Part shown: in pieces, positions 1 through 8,418 of the stretch
Numbering within the stretch: position 1 is the stretch's first letter
Layout: each line of letters begins with the position of its first letter
From: Flavobacterium psychrolimnae
Lineage (GTDB): Bacteria; Bacteroidota; Bacteroidia; Flavobacteriales; Flavobacteriaceae
Direction of reading: 5' to 3'
DNA length: 64,000 nt
NCBI RefSeq assembly: GCF_003312425.1
Contig: NZ_QNUX01000006.1
Location: forward strand, 62,001 to 126,000
Notes under the pieces: model-generated
What the model saw: only the letters and a program-made list of their open reading frames with translations
The model's database searches: none
Told to the model about the DNA's origin: nothing
Program-made: the position numbers and the translations under genes

Positions 1-430
1 GCGGATAAACTATCGGCATGTCGTTTGTGGTTTGCATCGTAAGTCCGCAAATGTTGCTTCCTGCGCTTGTTCCTAAATACGGGGTTCCATTTTTCACAAC
101 TTCTGAAAGGATTTCCATAACATTATTCTTATATAATTGGGATACGAGAACAAAAGTATTTCCGCCTCCTGTGAAAATTCCTTCTGCATTTTTTACAGCT
201 AATGCAGCATCTTCGAACTGATGAATTCCAATCACTTTCTTATTTATTTTGGCGAAAGCCAAGCTAACCATTGCAGTGTATTCCTGATGCGAAATCCCAC
301 CAGGTCTGGCGTAAGGAACAAAAAGAATCGTATTGCAGTTTTGAAAATGCAATTGCAATTCCGGTAATAAATACTCCAGATAATTCTCGTTTGCAAGTGT
401 TGAAGTGCTTGCGATTAGTATGTTTTTCAT
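1..430 (-). CDS. pepE: Dipeptidase E (peptidase S51), 3' end cut by window edge
   Basis: The minus-strand frame opens at an ATG at 430 and runs off the left edge, giving 143 codons. The N-terminus reads MKNILIASTSTLANENYLEY. Further on come VPYARPGG and the nucleophile motif GTSAGSN, which matches the Ser of the S51 family (GWSAGSN in Salmonella PepE). The family hydrolyses Asp-X dipeptides in the cytoplasm with a Ser-His-Glu triad; the His and Glu would lie outside the window. A promoter-like pair sits just upstream at 451-482. Identification is firm; the C-terminus cannot be judged. Confidence 0.88.
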   Translation of the reverse strand, partial: MKNILIASTSTLANENYLEYLLPELQLHFQNCNTILFVPYARPGGISHQEYTAMVSLAFAKINKKVIGIHQFEDAALAVKNAEGIFTGGGNTFVLVSQLYKNNVMEILSEVVKNGTPYLGTSAGSNICGLTMQTTNDMPIVYP

Positions 431-450
431 TTTTGGTGCATAATTTGTGC

Positions 451-482
451 TAAAGATATTAAATCAGTCTTTTTTATTTCAA
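451..482 (-). promoter_or_regulatory. Bacteroidota-type promoter of pepE
   Basis: On the minus strand TTG (482-480) is followed after 21 nt by TATCTTTA (458-451), one base off the flavobacterial TAnnTTTG -7 box. Transcription would start about 20 nt before the pepE ATG. Confidence 0.5.
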
Positions 483-561
483 ATTTTTAATTAACATTTT
501 TTTACCAAGTCTTTAGTACTTAATTTGGAATGCATTAAGATACTTTTACGAGGTGTCAATA

Positions 562-1332
562 ATGGCTTTCAAAGAGATGATTAGAATTGTGTACTTATTT
601 TTGGCTTTTGCTGCAACAAATGTTTGGTCACAAGAAGCGTCCCGAATGCAGTTGAACGGAAAAGTGACTGCTGATGTTTCGGTTTTAGAAGGTATTTATG
701 TTATAAATAAAAAAACTGAAAAGTCTTCAATTACGGATCGTGACGGTAATTTTTCTATTCAAGCAGCTGTTGGAGACACATTACTATTTACAGCGACGCA
801 GTTCAAAGAGACAGCATTGTTTTTGACGCAAGATCATTTTGCTCAGGGAATTCTTTATGTGAAACTTGCGCCAATCGTGAATCAACTGCGGGAAGTGATT
901 GTTCGAAATGGGATTAACGCAACTTCTCTGGGGATTATTCCTAGAGGTCAGAAAATTTATACTCCGGCAGAACGCAAATTATATACAGCCAGTGATCTTA
1001 ATGCTTCAGCAAATGCGGGTAGCATGATGGGAGGATCAGTTTCGGCGGATCCATTGTTAAATTGGATTTCGGGAAGAACTAAGATGTTGAAAAAAGAAGT
1101 GGAGATTGAAAAGAAAGAATCTTATTTACGACAGTTAGAGAATATGTTTACCGCGGATTATTTTGTAAGTAAATTGAAAATTCCTGCTGAATATGTCAAA
1201 GGATTTGAATATTACAGTATCGAAAATGAACGATTTGTGACGGTTCTGAAATCTAAAAATGTAACAATGACTACTTTTTTGATAGGAGAATTAGCTACGA
1301 AATATAAAGAAATAATTGCCGGTGAAAATTAA
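562..1332 (+). CDS. Exported carboxypeptidase-regulatory-like domain protein, paralogue 1
   Basis: The signal peptide is MIRIVYLFLAFAATNVWSQ. A beta-sandwich of the CarboxypepD_reg-like type follows (LNGKVTADVS, then DGNFSIQAAVGDTLLFTA), then a C-terminal half found only in its neighbours: SLGIIPRGQKIYTPAERKLY, DPLLNWISGRTKMLKKE and YVKGFEYY. There is no TonB-dependent barrel, so this is the regulatory-type domain alone, probably periplasmic or surface-exposed. GTG at 553, ATG at 562 and ATG at 577 are all possible starts; 562 or 577 puts the signal peptide close to the N-terminus. It is the first of four tandem paralogues and overlaps the next by 11 nt. Function is unknown. Confidence 0.75.
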   Translation: MAFKEMIRIVYLFLAFAATNVWSQEASRMQLNGKVTADVSVLEGIYVINKKTEKSSITDRDGNFSIQAAVGDTLLFTATQFKETALFLTQDHFAQGILYVKLAPIVNQLREVIVRNGINATSLGIIPRGQKIYTPAERKLYTASDLNASANAGSMMGGSVSADPLLNWISGRTKMLKKEVEIEKKESYLRQLENMFTADYFVSKLKIPAEYVKGFEYYSIENERFVTVLKSKNVTMTTFLIGELATKYKEIIAGEN

Positions 1333-2050
1333 AAATACGCTACAGTTTATAATCCTTTTGTTGGTTCAAGTTGCCTTTGGGCAGACCAATAATACTAAGG
1401 AAATTCGAGGGAAAATAACCGCAGATTCTGTTGCAGTTGATCGCATTAATATTGTGAATATAACAACAGAAAAAGCAACGGTTTCTGATGCGAAAGGTTT
1501 TTTTACAATACCCGTAAAAGAAGGTGATGTTTTGGTATTTACAGCCGTTAATTTAGAAGGTCTTCGCCGGAAAATTACTAAAGAGGATTTGATAGAGGAA
1601 GTTCTAACGGTGATAATGCTCCCAAAAAGTATTATTTTGAATGAAGTTGTTGTAAATGAATCTTCTATTACTGCTGAGAGTTTACGAATTATTCCTTACG
1701 GTCAAAAGAATTACACACCTTCAGAAAGGAAATTATATACAGCAACTTCCGGTGGAGGAATTGACGGGCTTTTGAATACAATATCCGGTAGAAAAGCCAT
1801 GTTGAAAAAGGAGATTATTATAGAAAAGAAAGAACAGCTTTTGGCTAGAATTGATGTGCTTTTTGAAGATAAATATTACACGGAAACATTAAGGATTCCA
1901 TTGGACTATATCAAGGGATTTCAGTATTATTGTGTTGATGATGTTGCCTTTGCAAATGCGTTGCGAGCAAAGAATAAAACATTGATTATGTATTTAATCG
2001 TGAAACTTGCTGAGAATTATAATGAAATTATAGCCCTTGAAAATAAATAG
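1322..2050 (+). CDS. Exported carboxypeptidase-regulatory-like domain protein, paralogue 2
   Basis: Same architecture as the preceding gene: signal peptide MKIKNTLQFIILLLVQVAFG, sandwich domain (EIRGKITADSVAVDRINIVN), then SLRIIPYGQKNYTPSERKLY and YIKGFQYY. I place the start at GTG 1322, because it gives a clean MKIKN signal peptide; a TTG at 1316 would add two residues. The start lies inside the end of paralogue 1 and there is no separate leader, which suggests translational coupling. The Gly/Ser-rich spacer in the middle (about 20 residues in paralogue 1) is shorter here. Cell-envelope role unknown. Confidence 0.73.
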   Translation: MKIKNTLQFIILLLVQVAFGQTNNTKEIRGKITADSVAVDRINIVNITTEKATVSDAKGFFTIPVKEGDVLVFTAVNLEGLRRKITKEDLIEEVLTVIMLPKSIILNEVVVNESSITAESLRIIPYGQKNYTPSERKLYTATSGGGIDGLLNTISGRKAMLKKEIIIEKKEQLLARIDVLFEDKYYTETLRIPLDYIKGFQYYCVDDVAFANALRAKNKTLIMYLIVKLAENYNEIIALENK

Positions 2051-2798
2051 CATTTTATGGGGAATGTTCTTTATAATATGCCAAATCTCTTTTGGACAAA
2101 CTCTCGATGAAAAGCTGCTTCGTGGAAAAATCAAAGTCGATTCTGTTGGTATAAACGGAATAAATGTCTTAAATTTAAAAAACGGAACAAAAACACAAAC
2201 AAATAGTGCTGGAGAATTTTTTATTTTGGCGAAAGCCAATGATGTATTGGTCTTCACTGCAGTCCATCTAAAAACCTACAGGAAAACGGTAAGTTCAAGT
2301 GATTTAGAAAGTGAGTTGCTGCTGATTAATCTGGAGCCAAAAACTACAGAACTCAAGGAAGTAATTATTCATGAAAGTCAAATTAATGCGCTTTCATTGG
2401 GGATTGTTACTAAAAATCCTTTGAAATATAGTCCGGCGGAAAGACGCTTGAAAACAGCTGGAGATTTTAAACCGATACACTTATTGAACTTGATAGGTGG
2501 ATCAATGCCACTGGATCCGCTATTAAATAAGATTAATGGAAGTACAAAACGACTCAAGAAATTAGTCATTTTGGAGAAAAAAGAAAAATATGTCCAATTA
2601 ATTTCTGAATGGTATGATGATGATTTTTTTACCACCAAATTAGGAATAGCACCTGACTATGTAAATGGTTTTAAGTATTATTTAGTGGAAAATGAAAATT
2701 TTTTACAAGTTTTAGAATCTAAAAATAATCAAAAGACCATTTTATTTATGGTAGCTTTGTCACAAGAATACAAAAATGCACTAAATCATGGAAATTGA
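2037..2798 (+). CDS. Exported carboxypeptidase-regulatory-like domain protein, paralogue 3
   Basis: TTG at 2037 is the only upstream start that gives a complete signal peptide (MKINSILWGMFFIICQISFG). It overlaps the end of paralogue 2 by 14 nt, as paralogue 2 overlaps paralogue 1. The body repeats the shared blocks: LLRGKIKVDSVGINGINVLN, ALSLGIVTKNPLKYSPAERR, DPLLNKINGSTKRLKK and YVNGFKYY. Three consecutive genes with overlapping junctions, two of them with non-ATG starts, point to recent tandem duplication and co-expression at matched levels. Confidence 0.72.
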   Translation: MKINSILWGMFFIICQISFGQTLDEKLLRGKIKVDSVGINGINVLNLKNGTKTQTNSAGEFFILAKANDVLVFTAVHLKTYRKTVSSSDLESELLLINLEPKTTELKEVIIHESQINALSLGIVTKNPLKYSPAERRLKTAGDFKPIHLLNLIGGSMPLDPLLNKINGSTKRLKKLVILEKKEKYVQLISEWYDDDFFTTKLGIAPDYVNGFKYYLVENENFLQVLESKNNQKTILFMVALSQEYKNALNHGN

Positions 2799-2833
2799 GA
2801 GTAGTTTAAAAACAACAATGTTTAAAAAAAATA

Positions 2834-3592
2834 ATGATGAAAACTAAAATAAAAATATTGTGCTTTCTTTTCTTTTGCCAACTTTCTTTTGGGCAAAATG
2901 AAACCCGAAAGTCACTCCACGGGCAATTTGTAAATGAAACCGTTTTGGTGGACAATGGCTATGTTTTTAATTTGAATTCAAAAACGAGAACTTTTATTAG
3001 CAATCAAGGTTTTTTTGATATTTTGGCCAAAGCCAAAGATACGTTGCTGGTTTCAAGTCCCTCTTTCAAGTCCAAAAAAATCGTACTTCAGGAAAAGGAT
3101 TTTTTAAAAACGTTGTTTGTAATCAATTTAGAGGCGCAAACTACACTTTTGAAAGAAGTAATTGTAAAAGGTAAAATGGACATAAAGCCTGCTATCGGTA
3201 ATTCTCAGTCAATCGTAGACACGCAATTTACAGATGATGCAAAATCTTCGCCTATAAATAGAACGATGCCTTCGGACGGAACCATAGAAAACGGAATGGA
3301 TTTTGTTAGAATATTTAAAATGGTTTCCAAAGTATTTAAAAAAGATTCGGATGAAAAAGCAAGATTGAATGCGCAAGCAGATTTTTCTGATACCGTTTCT
3401 AAAGGGTTGGATCGCTATTTTTTCACCAATACCTTGAAATTGAAATCGGAAGAAATTAGTCTTTTTCTGGATTATTGCGAAAGTGATCCGAAATCAAAAA
3501 ATCTTTTGAAAGAAGAAGACGAATTTTTACTTATTGATTTTTTAATCACCAAGAATGAAGAGTTTAAAAGAATTACTACTTTTGAAAAATGA
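2834..3592 (+). CDS. Exported carboxypeptidase-regulatory-like domain protein, paralogue 4 (divergent)
   Basis: The signal peptide (MKTKIKILCFLFFCQLSFG) and N-terminal sandwich (SLHGQFVNETVLVDNGYVFN, then FFDILAKAKDTLLVSS) resemble the three genes before it. The central SLGI...SPAERRL block is gone, replaced by a polar stretch rich in Asp, Ser and Lys. It keeps an ordinary ATG (2834 or 2837) and a 35-nt spacer instead of an overlap. It is the oldest or fastest-evolving member of the array. Function unknown. Confidence 0.7.
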   Translation: MMKTKIKILCFLFFCQLSFGQNETRKSLHGQFVNETVLVDNGYVFNLNSKTRTFISNQGFFDILAKAKDTLLVSSPSFKSKKIVLQEKDFLKTLFVINLEAQTTLLKEVIVKGKMDIKPAIGNSQSIVDTQFTDDAKSSPINRTMPSDGTIENGMDFVRIFKMVSKVFKKDSDEKARLNAQADFSDTVSKGLDRYFFTNTLKLKSEEISLFLDYCESDPKSKNLLKEEDEFLLIDFLITKNEEFKRITTFEK

Positions 3593-3672
3593 AATCGCCA
3601 TGATTCCAGAATACAAATAAGATTGAAGAATGGCGATACCATTTTCCCGTAAAAAACAAATAGAATCTTCGA

Positions 3673-4176
3673 ATGAAAAAAACAATCTTAATTACTTTTT
3701 TTGGGTTACTATTTTTAACGCTAACATCTTTTAGTGTACATAAATTTTATGTGGCGTTGTATCAGGTGAATTACGCTCCCGAAAAGAAAATGCTTCAAAT
3801 CACAGCCCGGATATTCGTAGATGATTTGAATACTGCAGTTGGAAAAAAGTACAGTAAAAAAATCAATTTAGGTTCCGAAAATGAAACTATTGAAGATGTG
3901 AATCTTCTGAAAAAATACTTCAGTGAAAAATTTTACCTACGGGTAAATGGTCAAACTAAACCCCTACATTTTTTAAGTAAAGAGATGGAAGGCGACGTAC
4001 TTATCTGTTACTTCAATATGAGAGAAATCCCAAAAGTTAATTCTCTGGAAATCTTTAATTCAATTATAATTGAAGGCAATTCAGAACAACAAAATATCAT
4101 GCATTTTAATGTTTCTGGAGTCAAAAACACATTGCTTTTTACAGAATCCACATCCAAGGGAATGTTAAAATATTAA
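3673..4176 (+). CDS. Small exported protein, DUF6702-like
   Basis: 167 residues with an N-terminal signal segment (MKKTILITFFGLLFLTLTSF) followed by VHKFYVALYQVNYAPEKKML and a predicted all-beta body. I recognise the HKFYV..V.Y opening as typical of the uncharacterised DUF6702 family that sits before M1 peptidases in flavobacteria; this is from memory and unverified. It is 66 nt upstream of the M1 peptidase gene on the same strand, so a shared transcript is likely. Confidence 0.6.
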   Translation: MKKTILITFFGLLFLTLTSFSVHKFYVALYQVNYAPEKKMLQITARIFVDDLNTAVGKKYSKKINLGSENETIEDVNLLKKYFSEKFYLRVNGQTKPLHFLSKEMEGDVLICYFNMREIPKVNSLEIFNSIIIEGNSEQQNIMHFNVSGVKNTLLFTESTSKGMLKY

Positions 4177-4241
4177 TTAATTTAGATACATCTACTTAAA
4201 ATTATTATTTTCACGCATTGAAATAACCAGATTTCCACTCT

Positions 4242-6485
4242 ATGAAAAAATTATCTTTATTATTGTTTTTTCCAGCATTGTTATTTGCACAGGAAAAAAC
4301 AGCGCCGGTCACACCTAAACAAACCGGAAAGTACGACACGAATAAGTTTAGTCAAATGTATGATTTGTTAGCTACGCCTAACATGTTTCGTACGGCTTCA
4401 GGAGCTCCAGGCCCGGCTTACTACCAACAACAAGCGGATTACAAAATTAGTATTGAGCTTGACGACAAGAATTCCAGATTAAGTGGTTCAGAAACCATTA
4501 CCTATTATAATAATTCCCCTGATACTTTAGAGTATTTATGGGTGCAGTTAGACCAAAATCAAGCTGCTAAAAACTCACAAACTCCTTTGGCGGAAAGCCA
4601 AAGAATGGAACAGGTTTTTCCAGCGGGAGGTTTTGCTAATAAATTTTTGAAACAAGAATTAGAGCGCGGATTCAATATTGAGTTTGTTAAAGATGCCAAA
4701 GGAAATTCATTGTCTTATACCATCAATCAAACCATGATGCGTATCAATTTGGCAACTCCAATGAAACCGGGAGAAAAATTTTCTTTTGCAATCAAATGGG
4801 CTTATAATATTAACAACTATAGAGCAGAAGGCGGTCGTTCAGGATATGAATTATTTGAAAAAGACGGAAATAAATTATATGTAATTGCTCAATTCTATCC
4901 TAGAATGGCGGTTTATAATGATGTTGAAGGATGGCAAAATATGCAGTTTTGGGGAACAGGAGAATTTACATTGCCTTTTGGGAACTTTGATGTAAATATC
5001 ACCGTGCCTGCGGATCACGTTATGGAAGCAACAGGCGAGCTGATGAACAGAAGCGAAGTGTTTACTCCGGAGCAAGTGAAAAGATATGAATTAGCTTTGA
5101 AATCATACGACAATCCAGTTGTTATCGTGACGCAAGCGGAAGCAGAAGCAAATGAAAAAGGATTTTCTGATAAGAAGAAAACATGGAAATTCAGTGCTAA
5201 AAACGTTAGAGATTTTGGTATTGCTACTTCACGAAAATTCATTTATGATGCAATGGCAGTTAAATTAAGTGAGAAAACGGTAATGGCAATTTCGGTTTAT
5301 CCTAAAGAAAGTAATCCTTTATGGGGAGAAACTTCGACAAGAACTGTAGCGCATACTTTAAAAAGTTATTCTGCACATACGTTTGATTATCCTTATCCAA
5401 AAGCAGTTTCAGTATCTGCGGAAGATCAGGGTATGGAATATCCAATGATTTGTTGGAACTACGGTCGTCCTGACGAAAAAGGAGTGACTAGTGAGCGTAT
5501 TAAAAATGGTATGATTGGAGTAGTGGTGCATGAAGTAGGACACAATTTCTTTCCTATGATTGTAAACTCTGATGAGCGTCAGTGGTCGTGGATGGATGAA
5601 GGTTTGAATACTTTCATGCAATACATGGCTGAGCAGGAAATGGGAACAAACTTCCCTTCAAGTCGTGGTCCTGCAAGTAAAATTGTTCCTTACATGAGCG
5701 GTGATCAAAAATTCTTGGAACCTATTATGTCTAACTCTGAAACAATAGTTCAGTTTGGTGCAAACGCTTATGGTAAGCCGGCAACAGGTTTGAATATTCT
5801 TAGAGAAACGATCATGGGAAGAGAATTGTTTGACCATGCGTTTAAAGTATATGCGAACAGATGGAAATTCAAGCATCCTACTCCGGAAGACTTTTTTAGA
5901 ACGATGGAAGATGCTTCGGCAGTAGATTTAGACTGGTTTTTTAGAGGATGGTTTTACTCCACTGATTTTGTAGATATCGGTGTGAAAGAAGTAAAACAAT
6001 ATTACGTTTCTGAAACTGTTACTAAAGAGCTAAAAGATGCAACCGTAAGAAGAGGGCGTTTTGGACAGGAAAAAGGACCTTTCGTATATTTAGTTCCTGG
6101 AACTAGCGAAGAATTATCTGCAAAAGAAAAGAAAGCATTAGCAATTGCGGATGTAAATTTATTATCGGATTATGTTAATAAAAATTTTACAGCAGATGAA
6201 AAAACAAAATTAAAATCTCCAAAATATTTTTACGAAGTAGAGTTCAATAAACCTGGAGGAATGTTAATGCCACTTATCGTTGAGTTAACTTACGAAGATG
6301 ATTCGAAAGAGTCATTCAAATATCCAGCTCAAATTTGGAGAAAAAATAATGATACCGCTAAGAAAGTATATGGAACTGAAAAAGCAATCAAAAAAATCCA
6401 AGTGGATCCAAAATTAGAAACTGCCGATATTGATGTGACCAATAATACTTGGCCGAAAGAAGAAGTAAAATCTAAATTTGATTAA
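4242..6485 (+). CDS. M1 family zinc metallopeptidase (aminopeptidase)
   Basis: A 747-residue exported protein. After a signal peptide (MKKLSLLLFFPALLFA) comes the M1 fold: the substrate-binding GxMEN loop appears as EDQGMEYPM, and the zinc site is HEVGH at residues 430-434 with the third ligand Glu453 in WMDEGLN, the canonical HExxH-x18-E spacing. The C-terminal domain of about 250 residues is rich in Lys and Glu. The family removes N-terminal residues from peptides; this one should act in the periplasm or outside the cell on imported peptides. A strong terminator follows at 6503. Confidence 0.92.
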   Translation: MKKLSLLLFFPALLFAQEKTAPVTPKQTGKYDTNKFSQMYDLLATPNMFRTASGAPGPAYYQQQADYKISIELDDKNSRLSGSETITYYNNSPDTLEYLWVQLDQNQAAKNSQTPLAESQRMEQVFPAGGFANKFLKQELERGFNIEFVKDAKGNSLSYTINQTMMRINLATPMKPGEKFSFAIKWAYNINNYRAEGGRSGYELFEKDGNKLYVIAQFYPRMAVYNDVEGWQNMQFWGTGEFTLPFGNFDVNITVPADHVMEATGELMNRSEVFTPEQVKRYELALKSYDNPVVIVTQAEAEANEKGFSDKKKTWKFSAKNVRDFGIATSRKFIYDAMAVKLSEKTVMAISVYPKESNPLWGETSTRTVAHTLKSYSAHTFDYPYPKAVSVSAEDQGMEYPMICWNYGRPDEKGVTSERIKNGMIGVVVHEVGHNFFPMIVNSDERQWSWMDEGLNTFMQYMAEQEMGTNFPSSRGPASKIVPYMSGDQKFLEPIMSNSETIVQFGANAYGKPATGLNILRETIMGRELFDHAFKVYANRWKFKHPTPEDFFRTMEDASAVDLDWFFRGWFYSTDFVDIGVKEVKQYYVSETVTKELKDATVRRGRFGQEKGPFVYLVPGTSEELSAKEKKALAIADVNLLSDYVNKNFTADEKTKLKSPKYFYEVEFNKPGGMLMPLIVELTYEDDSKESFKYPAQIWRKNNDTAKKVYGTEKAIKKIQVDPKLETADIDVTNNTWPKEEVKSKFD

Positions 6486-6502
6486 ATAAAAATAAAATTT
6501 CT

Positions 6503-6532
6503 AAAAAAGACTCTGAAAAGAGTCTTTTTTTT
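6503..6532 (+). terminator. Rho-independent terminator after the M1 peptidase gene
   Basis: AAAAAAGACTC and GAGTCTTTTTT pair around a 6-nt loop and end in a run of T, 17 nt after the stop codon. Confidence 0.8.
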
Positions 6533-6567
6533 ATGAAAAAATTAAAAGTCAAAGATTCAAAATTTGA

Positions 6568-6575
6568 TATCTTTG
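6568..6575 (+). promoter_or_regulatory. -7 box (TATCTTTG) upstream of tatA
   Basis: An exact TAnnTTTG match 21 nt before the tatA ATG. No clear TTG lies at the usual distance upstream, so only the -7 element is supported. Confidence 0.45.
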
Positions 6576-6596
6576 TAACAATCAAAAACAAAAAAT

Positions 6597-6998
6597 ATGT
6601 TTGGTATAGGTGGAGGCGAATTAATTTTTATCATGTTTATAGTGCTTATGCTTTTTGGTTCCGATAAAGTTCCTGAAATAGCCCGTACCATGGGTAAAGC
6701 AATGGCACAATTGAAAAATGCAACGAATGACATTAAAAGTGAAATTCAAAAAGGAGCTGAGGCAAATGGATTCGATGCGAAAACATTGACCGATTTTAGG
6801 GGGAATATTACCTCTGAAATCAATAAAGCAAAGGATAATTTGTTAGGCGATACATCTCAATTTACTGATATAACCGGCAACATTACTTCTGAAATTAATA
6901 AAGCCAAAGACAGATTGTTGGCAGATACAACCGCTCCTATTGAAACTACTAAAGAAGTAATAGAAGACATTACAGGTCCAATAAAACGTCAGGTGTAA
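6597..6998 (+). CDS. tatA: Twin-arginine translocase subunit TatA/TatE family
   Basis: It opens with MFGIGGGELIFIMFIVLMLF, the short TatA transmembrane helix, then the hinge GSDKVPEIART and the amphipathic helix (GKAMAQLKNATNDIKSEIQK). TatA oligomers form the passage for folded Tat substrates in the inner membrane. The 133-residue length is above the usual 60-90: the C-terminal tail contains the block GNITSEINKAKD twice (residues 69-80 and 94-105), an internal duplication with a 25-residue period. The stop codon overlaps the next ATG (TAATG), so the PAP2 gene is translationally linked. Confidence 0.9.
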   Translation: MFGIGGGELIFIMFIVLMLFGSDKVPEIARTMGKAMAQLKNATNDIKSEIQKGAEANGFDAKTLTDFRGNITSEINKAKDNLLGDTSQFTDITGNITSEINKAKDRLLADTTAPIETTKEVIEDITGPIKRQV

Positions 6999-7573
6999 TG
7001 TTAGAAAAATTACTTTCTTTAGATACGGAATTGTTTGTGTTTTTAAATAGTTTGGGGTCAGAAAACTATGATGGTTTATGGTCATTCATTACTAAACAAA
7101 GCAACTGGATTCCTCTTTTTTTACTTTTGCTATATGTGATATTCAAAAAACTTGGAGCAAAACAAACGCTCTATTTACTGCTGTTTGTAGCGGTATTAGT
7201 GACGTTTACAGATCAAATGACCAATGTATTCAAAAACGGATTTCAACGCTTGCGACCGTGTAATAATCCTGAAATAAAATCCTTCATACGCATCGTTCAA
7301 TTCAGGGGTTCTTTTAGCTTTTTCTCTGGTCACGCGTCGAATTCAATGGCTGTTGCAACATTATTATATTTTACTTTAAGACAGTATTTCAAATATTTTT
7401 GGCTCTTGTTTTTATGGCCATTTATCTTTGCGTATAGTAGAATTTATCTCGGATTGCATTATCCATTAGACATTTTATCAGGTTATTTATTTGGATTTAC
7501 CTCGGGTTTTTTGATGTATAAAGTATACAAAATGGCCCAACAAAAGTATTTTCCGTTACGGATAAGGGACTAG
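6998..7573 (+). CDS. PAP2-family membrane phosphatase
   Basis: 191 residues with about five hydrophobic segments. The three phosphatase motifs are visible: KNGFQRLRP (KxxxxxxRP), FFSGHASN (PSGH variant with Phe for Pro) and SRIYLGLHYPLD (SRxxxxxHxxxD). Family members hydrolyse lipid phosphates, for example undecaprenyl pyrophosphate or phosphatidylglycerophosphate, with the catalytic His on the periplasmic side. Substrate cannot be assigned from sequence alone. Its start overlaps the tatA stop. Its stop codon lies at the edge of a palindromic repeat. Confidence 0.87.
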   Translation: MLEKLLSLDTELFVFLNSLGSENYDGLWSFITKQSNWIPLFLLLLYVIFKKLGAKQTLYLLLFVAVLVTFTDQMTNVFKNGFQRLRPCNNPEIKSFIRIVQFRGSFSFFSGHASNSMAVATLLYFTLRQYFKYFWLLFLWPFIFAYSRIYLGLHYPLDILSGYLFGFTSGFLMYKVYKMAQQKYFPLRIRD

Positions 7574-7668
7574 GAGCCATTTCCTGCTCTACGCTGTATC
7601 TTTTTCTTATGATTCTTCCTTGGGTCAGAATAACAAGAAAAAGGATGCCGCTCCCATCAGGGCTAGGC
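7573..7668. repeat. Palindromic intergenic element (copy 1 of a dispersed family)
   Basis: About 95 bp between two convergent genes. CTTTTTCTT (7600-7608) pairs with AAGAAAAAG (7635-7643). Outside that stem lie GAGCCATTTCCTGCT on the left and GATGCCGCTCCCATCAGGGC on the right. The same blocks occur, more diverged and in the other orientation, at 39403-39484. I recall similar units as common intergenic repeats in Flavobacterium, but could not check this. Confidence 0.55.
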
Positions 7669-7695
7669 AGTTGTCTTGAAAAGGAATAGTTGAAT

Positions 7696-8337
7696 TTACA
7701 AGACTCTACTCACCGTCAAACCATCGCGAATAGGTAATAAAACAGTTTCTACCCTAGGATCATTTGTCAGCAATTGATTATATTCCAATAATATTTTTGT
7801 ACTCAAATCTTTAGGATTCAGTGGTTCTAATACTTTACCGCTCCACAAAACATTGTCGGACAATATTATTCCGCCTTTACTCATCTTTGGAACAATCAAT
7901 TCAAAGTAGTTGAGGTAATTTTCTTTGTCGGCATCTATAAAAACCAAATCAAATTTTATGTCCAGTGTTGGAATAATGGCAACTGCTTCTCCTAAATGTT
8001 GGAAAATTTGTTTTCCCCAAGGGGATTTGTCAAAATGCTTGCGCTGAAAATTAACTAATTCTTCTTTGATGTCAATCGTGTGCAATTGTCCGTTCTCCTG
8101 AATGCCTTCGCACAAACACAGCGCAGAATAGCCGGTATACGTTCCGATTTCTAGAATATTCACAGGTCGAATCAATTTTGACAACATACTCAAAACCCGA
8201 CCTTGGAAATGTCCGCTCAACATTCGCGGCAACAAAATTTTCTGGTAGGTTTCCTTGTTTAAAGCCGCCAGTAATGCTGGTTCTTTTTCAGAATGTTGCT
8301 CGATATAATCTTCTAATTCTTGGGAAATGAAATGCAT
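7696..8337 (-). CDS. Class I SAM-dependent O-methyltransferase
   Basis: 213 residues from the ATG at 8337; a TTG at 8355 would add six residues, but MHFISQELEDYIEQ is the natural start. The SAM-binding motif I is LEIGTYTGYSALCL. An acidic end of strand 2 (HTIDIKEE) and the metal/substrate motif FDLVFIDADKENY, then ILSDNVLWSG, place it in the catechol/caffeoyl-CoA O-methyltransferase family. These soluble enzymes methylate a hydroxyl on small aromatics using a divalent cation. The real substrate is unknown. It is divergent from rlmN. Confidence 0.85.
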   Translation of the reverse strand: MHFISQELEDYIEQHSEKEPALLAALNKETYQKILLPRMLSGHFQGRVLSMLSKLIRPVNILEIGTYTGYSALCLCEGIQENGQLHTIDIKEELVNFQRKHFDKSPWGKQIFQHLGEAVAIIPTLDIKFDLVFIDADKENYLNYFELIVPKMSKGGIILSDNVLWSGKVLEPLNPKDLSTKILLEYNQLLTNDPRVETVLLPIRDGLTVSRVL

Positions 8338-8406
8338 TATTTGAATTTTTTTCAATTGAGAGCAAAGTTATCAAATTATCAAATCAACAAATCAACAAAT
8401 TGTCAT

Positions 8407-8414
8407 TAAATTTG
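8407..8414 (+). promoter_or_regulatory. -7 box (TAAATTTG) immediately upstream of rlmN
   Basis: An exact TAnnTTTG match ending 4 nt before the rlmN ATG at 8419. The predicted transcription start falls at or next to the start codon, so the mRNA may be leaderless. No clear -33 TTG is visible. Confidence 0.42.
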
Positions 8415-8418
8415 CACC

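Noticed and set aside
18-453. Plus-strand open frames at 18-221 and 271-453
   Set aside because: They are antisense to the pepE frame, whose catalytic motif and start are clear.
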